Positions 1-11,212 of a stretch of DNA of 64,000 nucleotides are shown piece by piece. The translations under genes were made by a program, and so were the position numbers. Positions within the stretch are counted from its first letter, which is position 1; every line of letters begins with the position of its first letter. The stretch comes from Ischnura elegans (taxonomy: Eukaryota; Arthropoda; Insecta; Odonata; Coenagrionidae), in NCBI RefSeq assembly GCF_921293095.1, contig NC_060249.1, positions 85,261,907 through 85,325,906 of the forward strand. Reading direction: 5' to 3'. A model generated the notes under the pieces. That model had not been told where the DNA came from. It ran no database searches and was given only the letters and a program-made list of their open reading frames with translations.

Positions 1-292
1 GGCCAAACAGATGTGATAACAAATTAGCTACGATGAAAACAAACTCGCCATATTTATTAATTAGACACGTGCCGTTGTATACGGCGACAGAGGAATAAAA
101 AATTACCCATTCATCATCGCCTTCTCGTTTTTGGATAGTTTTCGAACGGCTTCAGCATAGGACTTCAGAAAAATTCGGCCCGGCCAAGTGCGCGACAGTT
201 AATTCAGCAAAATGCCAAGGACGCTCCAATATTGACGCGGGACTTGCATCGAGCCTCTCTTGTTAGTAGTCACTAGTCAGCCCTCCCACTGC
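1..292 (+). repeat. Dispersed repeat, copy A (window edge)
   Basis: This block recurs directly at 707-838 (first ~130 bases) and inverted at 1114-1344 (bases ~60-292). It begins with GGCCAAACAGATG and contains a shared AATAAAAAATTACCCAT stretch. It is cut by the window start, so its left end is unknown. No protein is readable in it. The family is unidentified; it could be the terminal part of a DNA transposon or a foldback element. Confidence 0.8.
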
Positions 293-706
293 GTTGTAAT
301 AATTCGCCAAAAGCGTTATTTTTTATTGCATCGATCTGAGAATCATGTCCGTTTGAGTGTAGCATTCTGATTTCATGTGAAAGTCTTCCTGTTAGTTTAA
401 AATCCGAAGATTTAAGTGCGATGAAGAGAAATTTTTCGTATTGAAAAATACTTGCCATTTCGGCGATTATAAAATTCAATCTTGAAGATGATGTGGCAAC
501 ATTGAATCCTAGGGCGTAATAAATTTAATCGTGTAAAATAGAAAGTATTTATTTTAATACTTTCCTATCGGGATCATAGGATTCGTTCATTTTTTCTGAA
601 ATATAGAGACTTTCAGTCGGACTTCTTCACTATAAATCAACCTATATAGATACAAATGTTCTAAAGCTGTACACGCTAATTTTAGGTTAATAGGGAGACA
701 AGACTT
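293..706. other. AT-rich spacer between repeat copies A and B
   Basis: No gene, RNA or repeat structure is recognisable. Small ORFs here have no coding character. Confidence 0.5.
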
Positions 707-838
707 GGCCAAACAGATGCGGTAACAAATTAGCTAAAATGAAAACAAACTCGCCATATTTATTAATTGGGCATATGCCGTTGGTGACGCCGACATAGGA
801 ATAAAATATTACCTATTTATCATCGCATTCTCGTTTCT
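707..838 (+). repeat. Dispersed repeat, copy B (direct, partial)
   Basis: It matches bases 1 to about 130 of copy A with scattered substitutions, starting at the same GGCCAAACAGATG and ending near the shared TTCTCGTTT. The match stops there, so this is a shorter copy. Confidence 0.8.
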
Positions 839-1113
839 TTATGAAATGTTTTATACCCATCAAAAGGGGAAGAGTTAACACTTATTTATGGAGAAGAGGA
901 TTTTTACATCATTGGCAAAAACGCCATTTATTTGGAATGTCTGCGGTAACTCCTCGAATCACGGCTTTAAATGGTGAAGCGGAGGAGTCACGCTTGCTCG
1001 ATGTGGCTGACGCATAAGGATGTGACACTTTATTCAGCCCATTCACTACTCAACCGCCTTCGCGCGAAAACCATCCTCTCAGCCAATACAAAAAAGCACG
1101 CGAGGACATCGTA
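839..1113. other. Spacer between direct and inverted repeat copies
   Basis: This is slightly more GC-rich than the surroundings. No gene is recognisable. It may be internal sequence of an element bounded by copies B and C. Confidence 0.4.
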
Positions 1114-1344
1114 GCAGTGGGAGGACTGACTACTAACAAGAGAGGCTCGATGTGAGTCCCGCGTCAATATTTGAGCGTCCTTGGGATTTTGCTGAATTCA
1201 CCGACGCGCTTTTGACCGGGCCGAATTTTTCTGAAGCTCTCTGCTGAAGCCATTCAAAAACTATCCAAAAACGAGAATGCGAGAATGAAATGGGTAATTT
1301 TTTATTCCTCTGTCGGTGTCACCAATGGGCACATGTCCAATTAA
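1114..1344 (-). repeat. Dispersed repeat, copy C (inverted)
   Basis: This is the reverse complement of about 60-292. Both carry the 16-base block CTAACAAGAGAGGCTC (seen here) and its complement, plus the TATCCAAAAACGAGAA block. The copies are diverged by scattered substitutions and short indels. Together, A and C form an inverted repeat with about 230-bp arms. Confidence 0.8.
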
Positions 1345-2829
1345 TTTTCCCTTCGTGTAATTCGTTATTCAATTTTCATTCCTCCGCTGCACACTATGTC
1401 ATTTAGAGTAGGAAATTGGTGGATTGTTCACATGGTATGATGGATCTGTGGAGACGAGGGATTTCAATTTGGGTCCAAGCCATTATTCACGCATCTCATC
1501 ATGAATTGTTCTTTAATACAGCAATATCCTTTGGTTTCTTGTATTTAATATCCGATTGCTACGATTTCATCATTTTAAATGAACCCGATAGGTATCAGGC
1601 CCCTTCAGCTTGCTACTCACAGTAAAACAGTAAAACAAAAATATCGACCTCTTGGGAAAAATAATTACAATTCAATGATTGAAATAGTTATGTTTTATCA
1701 TTACTGATATTCTGCCGTGGTAGATACTAATGTTGGCAGTATCTTTTTTACCTATTAAAATTCCAGTTTTGAGAGAAAATTACCAATTAATTATTTTTCC
1801 CTAGTTCTGAGGCAAGAAGGAGAAATAGGATTTTTATAAATATGCCGTAGGAAGTTATGTAACGCGATGATACATTGAAAAAAATATCACTTTCATAGAT
1901 TTTAAAGGTATATTTAAAAATACACGCATTTCATAATTTACATCTAATCTTAATAAAGTGAAGATTAACACTGCTAGTATTTTTACGGTCAGGATTACTT
2001 GGAAATTACCTTAAATTTTATGAATTTTGGTTGCTTAGAAATATGGGAAGTACTGAAGGCTATCAGATTAAATGGATCCATTGTCACCGTAATGTTGATG
2101 GGCGGTTTTATTTCCATTATTTATGCAACTTATCAAGCATTGAACTTCCATGTAGAATTTTGGTTCGATTAATCCTTTCTTATACCTACATTTAATATTC
2201 TTATTTTGTGGCAGCATAATATAAAATGAACTCAGTGTGCAGTATTATTCTACCTTGTTAACTTAAGCATAAGGACATAAGCCTCCGCCAAAATCAATAT
2301 TTAGAATAATAAATAAATAGAACTCATAAAGAGCAATAAGGTATTCTCTTTAATGAGAGTTATTCAAGGAAGATATAAACAACTATCGTCAATATTTTCT
2401 CGATTTACTTTAACTCCAATTTTGGAAACTTAGAGGCAAATCTTATCCTATCTTAAATCTTTTCCTACGCATGAGAGAGCGAGGGCAATAAAAGGAACAT
2501 CCTTCATCGTGAGAATTTATTTTTTAAATTTAAACTTAAAACATTCCATTTCTTTATTTTCAAATGAATTTATCCAAAAAATACATTTTATAAACTTCAC
2601 CTTTAGGTTATTATTTTCATCCAATTAAAAGGTTTTCATTGATTATGATTTTATCGCCAAGAATAGCCGTGACTTTAAGCAAAATCTGTGATAAACTTAT
2701 TTCTTTACGAAGGAAAGAAAATATCGGATACTCCAAAATCTTCTGGTGCCATTTTCCTTGAACTTTGGGAAAGAGGGTGGGCAATTATCATTTTATTGCA
2801 CGTTTTTCTTCAGGGGGTTGGGCTGTTTG
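1345..2829. other. AT-rich sequence, nothing recognised
   Basis: No gene is supported. The 69-residue ORF at 1416-1625 lacks any recognisable motif and is bounded by AT-rich sequence on both sides. Confidence 0.5.
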
Positions 2830-3480
2830 GTCTGTTGGTTAGGAGTGAGAGCGAGCTGTAGGAATGGGATGTAGTGTTGGAGGGGATGGAATGATTTGGA
2901 CGGTGCACTAGGGGCCAGCCTCCCCTACCCTCTTCATTCATCCATCACTCGGTGGAATTGGGCTATTGTCGCAGTCGATTGGATCATAAAACCATTTACT
3001 TTAGTGCTCTCACTTTGAAATGAGGCCACAGAATTGGCTCTGGGTACGCGAAACGATAGAGGAATGGAACGGTTTGAGACAGAAAAGACTAATATTTCGG
3101 AAATAGAAGAATTTAACTTAATAGATCCCAGTCAACAAAAGTAATCATAAATAAAACTATTCTCTTCTTTACTTTACCTCATCTACTTACATAATTCTGC
3201 AGAACTAATAATATCCTTCAGGATTTATCTCATTCATTTTATCTGGCCTTTCAAAATTTAGATGAAGTCCGATACGATCAGGTCTGAACGACACAAGGCC
3301 TCTTCATTAATATGCCAAACCAATTCTTTGTCAATAGTCCGAATGTTGGACTTAATTTTATTATTAACTGTATCTGAAATTCATTTTAGTAGTTCGTTTT
3401 GGCATAAATTGACAAATATAATGATGGAAAGGAAGCCGCATGACGCTTTATGGAATTTTCTACAATCTTAAACTTTAAAT
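2830..3480 (+). repeat. Mosaic dispersed repeat, old copy
   Basis: Blocks here are found again around 20340-21330. The clearest is GACAGAAAAGACTAATATTT (3077-3096, again from about 20543), followed by a shared ATAGATCCCA and by TTTATCTCATTCATTT. The block GGAAAGGAAGCCG near 3427 recurs near 21295. The order of blocks differs, so this is probably one family in rearranged or truncated copies. No protein is recognisable. Confidence 0.65.
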
Positions 3481-3987
3481 TATAATTTTTGATAGTCCTA
3501 AATCGGATCAACCTTCAATGTTTTCTATTTCAAAAATACATTTGGGTTTTTAATTTGAAGAAATGTTTTTATGTAAAAATCGTGTAAATGTGAGTTATTG
3601 CATGGTGATATAATCGCTTAATCAACATCAAAATTATATTATTTCCTGATATTAATTATTTGATCCGGTGAAATGCAAATTTGATGATTCAGTCATTGTT
3701 GGCGCAGGAATAAAATCCATGTTTGCATGGAGGCACAAAATTGAAAAATTATCCTATCTCCGTTAAAAAAAAACAAATGCATTTAAACCTAAAAAATACT
3801 TAGGTTTTTTTACAACAGTGTTGTTATTAAAATTTAAATACATAAATTTACCCTTTTTTATTTCTAATAACGTAATCAGCAAACGTCATTTGACAAAACA
3901 ATTTAGAAAAAGCTGCCAAAGTATGAATTCGATATGATTTATTGATAAACCAAGTTAAAAAATTTTCAATATATACATTTCATTGTA

Positions 3988-4240
3988 TCGACGGCTAAGT
4001 ACCAACAACACGTATCTCAAATTCGGCCAGTTTTGAGACAGCTATCTTGAGCAAAGTGTAATAACTTGAAAAAATAAAATACAAGTAAAAAACTCTTTGT
4101 TTGCAAATGAATCCTTCTTTTTCAGTTTTATGAACTTTGGTTTTTACTTTCAGTGTACAAGTAAAGCAAATTAATAGTTTTTTTGCTCTCCTGAATAGTT
4201 GCTATTTTTGAGATACGTGTTGTTATAATTTAGTCATCGA
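3988..4240. mobile_element. MITE with ~35-bp TIRs and TA duplication, copy 1
   Basis: The 253-bp element has inverted termini (left TCGACGGCTAAGTACCAACA, right complement TCGATGACTAAATTATAACA) and is flanked by TA on both sides. A second copy lies at 19118-19375 with the same termini, the same interior (TAACTCTTTGTTTGCAAATG-like) and also TA flanks. TA duplication is typical of Tc1/mariner transposases, so I infer mobilisation by that superfamily. It has no coding capacity. Confidence 0.85.
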
Positions 4241-4242
4241 TA

Positions 4243-5984
4243 TGGGCTGGCTGGGCTGAAAAATACAAGTATATTCTCTAGTTAAAATTGCGGACGAAGG
4301 CCTTGAGCGAAAGAGCAGCCGGCGACGAAGATAGTACTAAGAGGGCGATGTTGCAAACTGTGCACTTCATCTTCATTTAAGGATTGAAATAGCGTTTCTT
4401 GACTTTCCGCGCGATCAATCAGTAGGCAACTCCTCCTGGAAATGACTAGGCCGAAGCGAATTATTTCACTCACACATGCCTGCACTTTGGCTGCAGAGTC
4501 CGACATGAACCAAGAAATGGAATCAGAGCGGGAGTGAGTTGAGAGCACGGACTTAGGTTGAGAGGTAGTTTGGGTGCATGATATGAGGTGGGAAATTTTG
4601 GAAGTCTACAGAGTGGTTTTTAAAGTAGTTAGTGCGGCATCGGCTGAAGTAAAGTGTTGCACTCGGGCTACGTACCATTTACGTAAAAGAGTCGCCAAAA
4701 ATTTTAACAAAAGAAAACATGAATAAGAATTAAATGTGAGTAGAACTTTGCATCTCAGCACTAAGTAAACGTCAAAAATGACTTTTTAAAAGATTTTTAC
4801 AGTAGTTAACTCCACTAGTTTTAACATTACCTCGAACCTCTGCAAATCGAACTGATGACTGAACACCTTGATTAAATATTCAAAATCTAAGTGGTAAATA
4901 CTACAAAAAATATATTTATTTATAGCGACAAAATATATGAAAAAGGTATATAAATCCGAAAAAATAAATATATTTGCGTAATTTAGGCTAATTCAGTGTA
5001 CCGGTTTTCGTTTTTTGATGTTGCTCCCAGGCGATCTTGACAGTTCCAGGCAGTTTTTCGAAAATACCATTCTCATTTAATCATGATCTTCTATTTTTCC
5101 GCACTTATTCCGTACATCATTTAGATTTTTCACACAATTCTGCTTTTTATGAGTGCCATCTCAACAACGTCTTGTTACAAACAGCTTTTCTTGCCCGAAA
5201 AATCCGTATTTTTCTATAAGAGCCCATGTTAAATTATTCTAATTTTACCATCAAACATCTCCAAAACGGCACCTCAGACTTTCTTTTTCTTTGGACCATT
5301 GAAAGTGTGTCTTTCAAAAAATATGTAACCAAAGTTTCATCAAATTATTATTACATTTTTCCGAGGCGGTCTAGCTACCTTAAAGTAGTTACCTTAGAGT
5401 ACTGAGTAAGGGAAATCCCGTGCCCTTCCCTTTAAGTAAACGCTGTATGCCTGTAAGCTCGAAAACTAATGCAGTGATTAGTTTATTCAATGCAAATGAC
5501 ATAAATAAGTATTTAAAGAACTTATTATGGATAAAATACCTGTGAAATGTGCAACTTGGTTTGCTTTTATGCATTTATATGTGTTCAGTTATCGAGGTTA
5601 GTTTGGGCATGTGTGCAAAAGCTTGACTTTAAGGCTTCCCCTGGGTGGTCCAACTAATAATTAGGTGCGGCGCGGCGCAGGGAATTTTTAATTCACGCTT
5701 TCTCTTAACTTGATCCATCTGTCTATTTCATCAATGAAATCTTTTAATTTATTTTATATCCACTTGTCATTCTCAGATCGGACTGAAATTTCGCGCATTT
5801 ATTTGCTTCTAATTGAAAAAACAATATTCGATAATCACAAAGAGAAAAAGAATATGTACCTGAAAGACAACGTCTGTTGGATTTTGATGGCATAGTAAAA
5901 CCATTTTCGGGAAATATCGACCATAATAAAAATGAATTTAGAGAAAAAAAAATAAGTAAAGAGATTACCCAAAGGGAGAAAAGG
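4243..5984. other. AT-rich sequence, nothing recognised
   Basis: Short ORFs on both strands (4282-4548 minus, 5037-5219 plus, 5389-5574 minus) show no domain, signal or splice context. No RNA gene is visible. Confidence 0.5.
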
Positions 5985-6450
5985 GTTGTGTAAATGGGCG
6001 GAGGATGTTCAATATGCGGTGGGCAGGGAACTTGGGAGTCGAAAGAGGCAGTTAGAGTGGGTGCCATTGAGGAAAGGAAATTTGCGTCTCCTCTTCCTCC
6101 ATGCCTTAAATATCGCGCCAAGAGGCTTCCGAAGAGACAGAAATTCTAGAGAAGAGAGGAGACTCAGAGAGAGAGAGTGGGAGTCAAGAAGAAGTAAGGG
6201 GACCGAAATTCACGATCGCGCGTCCCAGACTAATGGCTTTATTGGCCGTAAATTGACGTGTGAACGTGGAGGAAATTTTGGGCTGCTCGGATGGAGAGGG
6301 GAATGGATTGTAGGGTACGGGTTGGAGAGAGAGGGGGGGGGGGGTCTTTGCCGCAAACGCGGTTATCTGCACATGGAGCATTGATAGAAGAGCTGGAAGG
6401 CCTCTCGTATGGAGACTGCGGCTTCTGCTGCCAGCCAGCAATTTCAATTT
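5985..6450. other. GC-rich, purine-biased block with G12 run
   Basis: This is an island of higher GC in AT-rich DNA, rich in GAGAGA, with a run of 12 G at 6333-6344. It is open in several frames on both strands (for example 5986-6384 plus). The peptides are low-complexity and unrecognised, so I do not call a gene. It is one of several purine/pyrimidine-skewed GC blocks in the window. Confidence 0.5.
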
Positions 6451-7270
6451 TCAATCCCTAAAACATGCATTTCGAGGATGAGAGAGATTTGATTTTTTTT
6501 CCGCGGAATTCATCCGCTAATTCATATGGGATAACCTATTAGTTCCCCGTTGCTCTCTTGAGCGAAAATAATGAAATAATCCAGGTTTTTCGCCAGATTT
6601 TTTCATTCGTGTTATTTATTTTTTTAAGAACTAATTTTATACATTGTTTGAACTGGTTATTTAAGCTCTTTCGTTTAATTTGTTGACTTTAGCTATTAAT
6701 TATTGACTCGAGTGTAGCGTTTTCCCCTCAACCATTTAAAATTGTTTACCGTGTATAACATTCTCTTATCCCTGTGCTTAATTCATTCCAGCCTACACCT
6801 GCGCTTACTGTTTGCTGATTTGCTTGATAAACGTAGTGGTATAAAGTTCATGATATTTTGAGTTGAATACCCACTTTATTCCGAAAAATGTTTCCATGTA
6901 GAATAAATAACTGAATAATGAATTCCACTAGCTATGGCGCCGTTGATCAGATCAATCTATTGCTGTAGGCGCAAGTCCATACATTTCATTCGTTATTCTA
7001 AAATAATTACAAATTAATCCATTCAGATTTAACTTTGACCAAACTCATGCTTGACTTTGAAACCATAAATAATTTCGTTTTTTTTTTAATTTTATTAAAA
7101 TCCAACGTTGTTCACCGGCACCGTCCAGGTGCCTTCCTCAGGCCACGGTTTCAGGAGGAAAAAATTTCGTTATGGAGAAATCATTTGACTCGATCGAAGT
7201 GCTGGTTGTTTGGCTTTTGGAGGAGGGCAGCGACAAATAATGTCAATTACGACTTAGTGAAGGGTAGGGA
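6451..7270. other. AT-rich sequence, nothing recognised
   Basis: No feature is supported. A short palindrome (GGCACC GTCCA GGTGCC) lies at about 7117-7133. Confidence 0.4.
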
Positions 7271-7274
7271 AGGA

Positions 7275-7465
7275 AGGTTGGTAAGAAACTAGGCGCCGCC
7301 ATTGGCCTGCCCCAGACGATAAGAGGTGAGGTTTAACGTCCTATTTGACGGACGAAGTGCAGTACTCGTAGAACTCTCCACAAAGGGGGGTCTGAAAAAT
7401 CTCGACTTTGAACCTGGACCAGCTGGTTGAAGCTATCGCTTTAGCCGCTACACCAACTCAATATC
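7275..7465 (-). mobile_element. tRNA-derived SINE
   Basis: Read on the minus strand, the head near 7460 resembles a Pol III A box (TGGTGTAGCGGCTAAAGCG). About 40 bases later comes a B-box-like CCAGGTTCAAAGTC, then a body containing GGACGTTAAACCTC. The spacing fits a tRNA-derived internal promoter. The body end near 7275 is estimated. Not a functional tRNA: the acceptor stem does not pair. Confidence 0.6.
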
Positions 7466-8751
7466 CAAGCAAAGTGCACGTTTAGTTGAATCCGCATAAT
7501 TCTGATCTGACGTCGGCTTTATTCCGTCATAAATTCACTATAACTGCTCGTATGACATTTATTCATTAAAAATTTCGATAAGATATTGGCTGCATTTTCA
7601 GTAAGCATTTTTGTCAAAAACAAATAAAAGCGATCCATCATTGATTGCCAAATGATGATTTTATTCGTTACTTATTCACTATGTATTTACAAGATGGGAA
7701 AGGAAAGCTAACCTTCATTTTAAATACCCTTGTACGATTCTTAAAAGTTACTTAAATAAAAATTAATGTTCTTTTAAGTAATTATCGCTGATAAAATTAT
7801 CGATTTTTTCTTGAAATCTGTATCTTAATTTATAATCTAAAAAAAACAAATTTCCCTTGCAGAACATATATCACTAAGGGTTCACTTCTGAGTTCAATCT
7901 CTGAGTTTTCTGAAAATGTTTGTCTGCTCCTCAATCAAAAATTATTAGAGGATATTACTGCAGTAAAGTAGAGTGTTCTTTCCCGTAAAATATTTTTTTT
8001 TAATTTGGTGGAAGTCTCATGTACTCTACCTTAATAATCATTTTGAAAAAAATAGGCCATTATATTATATCTGAGGCGAAGAATTTGTGCCATTTGAAGA
8101 AGTAACGATGAGTAGTGACATAAGAAATGAGTCACCATTGCATATGATACGCTGTGCTAGTGGGCACCGACTATATCGGAGTATTTCCAGAGGATATTCT
8201 TCCCGAATAGGGTCACGAGGCAGTTCTGAAGTGCCCACTCAATCTCCGACGACCTTTCATGGCCAGCGAGGAGCCGGGAGTGCTTTCGAGTGACCTTCGC
8301 CACAGGTTAATTTCCCAGGGGCGATTAAGCGACAAGCGGATCCAAAGTTCGTGCTTCGAGTAAACAGAGAAATCTGAGAGCTTAAACTAATGGGACCGAT
8401 GCTCCGAACCTTTGAATGCTGGGAGCCCATCACCAAGGGCCTTAATCCGCATCCAAACGCGGCAGTAATTTATCTCAGTGACGTCGTTTTTTTCTTACAA
8501 AAAGATACTCTTGTTAGTCTACGACATTGAAATGTAAGTACTCTCCCTCGAGCTTTCTTTCGAATGTATTTCGATCATGTCTTTCATTTTATAATTTATT
8601 TTTCTGATTGTCAGGCACTTTTTATCTTTATGTGCCTGAGGATTTTCTCTAGATATTGTTGCGTGAAAGGAACAAAATAAATGGTATCAGATTGATTGCA
8701 AACGAGTTCACTTTGTGGAAATGCGTCGATAATAATAATAAAAACAGCAGT
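7466..8751. other. No gene recognised
   Basis: Mostly AT-rich, with a moderately GC-rich patch at 8080-8480 that contains a 9-bp inverted repeat (AGTGGGCAC near 8159 and GTGCCCACT near 8231). The 68-residue ORF at 8087-8293 starts with GTG and matches nothing I know. Confidence 0.4.
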
Positions 8752-8925
8752 AGTAATTTTCAATACTTTTTAATTTTCTCAACCGGTTTCAATATTTTCC
8801 CATCATTATCAAGAGCCGACTGTTCTGACTGAATAACAAGTTCTGTGCGTCCAGTCAGCTCGTGATAATGATGTGAAAACATTGAAACAGGTTGAGCAAA
8901 TTAAAAGAGTATTGAAAATTATTAA
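8752..8925. mobile_element. Palindromic (foldback) element, ~70-bp arms
   Basis: The left arm (about 8752-8825) and right arm (about 8852-8925) are reverse complements with a handful of mismatches. For example, TTTTCAATACTTTTTAATTT on the left faces a complementary block on the right. The loop is about 30 bases. It has no coding capacity. It looks like a hairpin MITE; termini and target duplication could not be fixed. Confidence 0.75.
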
Positions 8926-9388
8926 AGCTTTTTGTATTATTACTACAAATAATTGGGTCACCATACAATTATGATTGTAATTTCAATTTTCGTGGAAACC
9001 GAAGCAAATTGTTTTTTTTTCTGTGTATTTTGCTTACCTCAATCGATTTCTGCCAAATATATTTTCTTCTTTTGCATTCATAAACTTGCTTCGGTCAAAT
9101 TTTTTCTTCTTTTCCATAAAAATAATTAACATCCCAATTACATCAATGCCGTCATCCGTATCTAAAGTTTCGTGGAAAGTGTGTTTTGATTCTGTAACCT
9201 TGAAAATGTTAAATGAGGTTAAACCCATCATGGAAAAGTAGTAATGTAAATGATTATTATTCAAGGTACACAAAATTTAAGTGGAATTTAATATCAAATA
9301 TTTGATTGAGGTTCATATATTACAATTCCTCATAATATGTTTATTCATGCAGAGAGCATATGAGAGGGCGAAGATGTATGCACTAGGT
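8926..9388. other. AT-rich sequence, nothing recognised
   Basis: The two overlapping ORFs on opposite strands at 9023-9273 look like chance openings in A/T-rich DNA. Confidence 0.4.
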
Positions 9389-9545
9389 CAGTGGCGGATC
9401 TATGGGGGAGGCTAAGGGGGCTATAGCCTCCCCTTGGGTATCCAATTCACACTTGATAGAATGACAATTTTCTTCGGACCCCCACTATTGCTGGGAGATA
9501 ACTCCCACTTAGGCCCCCCTTTTTCCTACCCTGAATCCACCACTG
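9389..9545. mobile_element. hAT-type MITE with 8-bp target duplication
   Basis: The 157-bp element starts CAGTGGCGGATC and ends with the complement of CAGTGGTGGATT. It is flanked by a perfect 8-bp direct repeat, CACTAGGT, at 9381-9388 and 9546-9553. CAGTGG-type termini and an 8-bp duplication are hallmarks of hAT transposition. The interior is rich in G and C runs and has no ORF, so the element is non-autonomous. Confidence 0.9.
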
Positions 9546-9553
9546 CACTAGGT

Positions 9554-10912
9554 ACATACGAATGGACCAGTTAATACCTTTCTAGGCAACTTTTACTGCG
9601 ACAAAAACTATTAAAATTGGGATAATACCCCAATGTGCCAGTTAAAGCACTCTTTATATCCATGATTTAGCCTTTGGATGAAATTTCTGGTTCCATTTAT
9701 CTAAATTTTTCTGACCATCTATTAAAACAATCTCAACATAAAACTTTTAATTCAGTTATAATGACTAAATATAAAAACCAATATCCGAACCATTTATTCG
9801 CATTGGTTTACTCAAGAATTACATGCTTTTAACATGGAGGGTTGAAATGTGGAACAAGCGAAATAATATCTGAGGGCATTTGGGTAAGACAGACACTTGA
9901 AAATGGCAAAATGATATTGGCAACATTCATTAATTGAATACTCACCACTCTGAAAATTCATGTATTGATATTCATAATGGTACATCAAATTTTCCCTGTG
10001 GATAAAAATTACAGCTGATAGAACATCAAAAAAAGGGAATATAAGTCTCAAACTCCAAAGTCAGACTCCAGGTGGCAAAGTTAACCATAAAACTTCCAAA
10101 AAAAGTCATTTTCCAGGAGAAGCATTTGTATAGCCAACCAGGGTGAGGTTGAATCGATTAAATAATTATCAAACCTTGAATTTTAAATTAATCACAGTTA
10201 ATTTTCATTAAAACATCAGTGTGAAAGAATGTGAATGTGGTTAAATGGTAAACGCTCTCGGACCATCAGAAATATTTTATCGTTCCTTGAAACAGCTGAG
10301 GAGTTGGGCGGGAGGAATTTGCAGGCTCTGTTTAAAAACCTCATTATATACCAATCCTTTAATACATTTTCTTAGATTATGACAGCTAGACGATATTAAA
10401 TTGCTTTATTTACAAGTTGAGTAGAATTTAACTTAATCTCTGTAACGGATTGGTAATATTGTTAGCTATTGGGTGTAAAAAAGAGCCTTATTGTTATTCA
10501 CCTCGTAAATGCTCCTTAATGATTTCGGATAAACGTCAGTGCTTTTATTTTTTACAGAGTGCAATATGAAATCATAACGTCAAGAGATAGGTCACATATC
10601 ATCATACATGAGAATGAGATACAACTTTTCTTAACTCTGATACAATGCACTGGTTCTCTATTTTTTTCATTTCCGAAATATGCTATTCATTGTCCATTAT
10701 TTGCGTACAGGGCAAAGTTAAGTATTTAAAAAAAGCAATCGAATTGGTTGAGGACAGGAAAACCACACGTGAGCAATAAAATTAGAAAATGTTGAGGTTT
10801 TACCACGCCTTTTGCTACTTCTTCAACGTATCTTACTTGAAAATTAACGATTAAAACTACAACATAATCTATCTTGCGATTTGGGCCATAATAAAATAGA
10901 TGCTAAAAAAAC
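9554..10912. other. AT-rich sequence, nothing recognised
   Basis: No gene or repeat is seen. The minus-strand 79-residue ORF at 9812-10051 has no recognisable domain. Confidence 0.4.
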
Positions 10913-11212
10913 TGAGTTTTTCGAATAATTGAGACGAACCCACAGATATTGGATTTAAAAAAATAGCCCAGTTAATAACTGTGCCCCACCGTAGTTCAGA
11001 TACAATAGTATGCATACAGTGTTTAGGGTTTTTGGATTAGAGATTGCGTTGCGATTCCATGTAAAACAGTAGGTATTCATATACTGACAAATGATTCTGA
11101 TTCCTCCTAGTTAACGGATTTATCGTATTAATTTCACGAAGAATAACCATTTCTGGATATTTGTTTCAATTTTAGTCTTCATTTTCATTAATAACTAGCA
11201 ATTTAATTGTAA
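10913..11212 (-). repeat. ~300-bp dispersed repeat, copy 1
   Basis: Read on the minus strand, this aligns along its length with 28368-28664 on the plus strand. Shared blocks include GTTTTACATGGAATCGC, TATTGTATCTGAACT and TGAAGACTAAAAT. Divergence is moderate. No protein or Pol III promoter is visible, and the family is unidentified. Confidence 0.75.

Noticed and set aside
5744..6384. Overlapping ORFs of 125 (minus) and 132 (plus) residues
   Set aside because: Low-complexity GC-rich block with a G12 run; no family resemblance.
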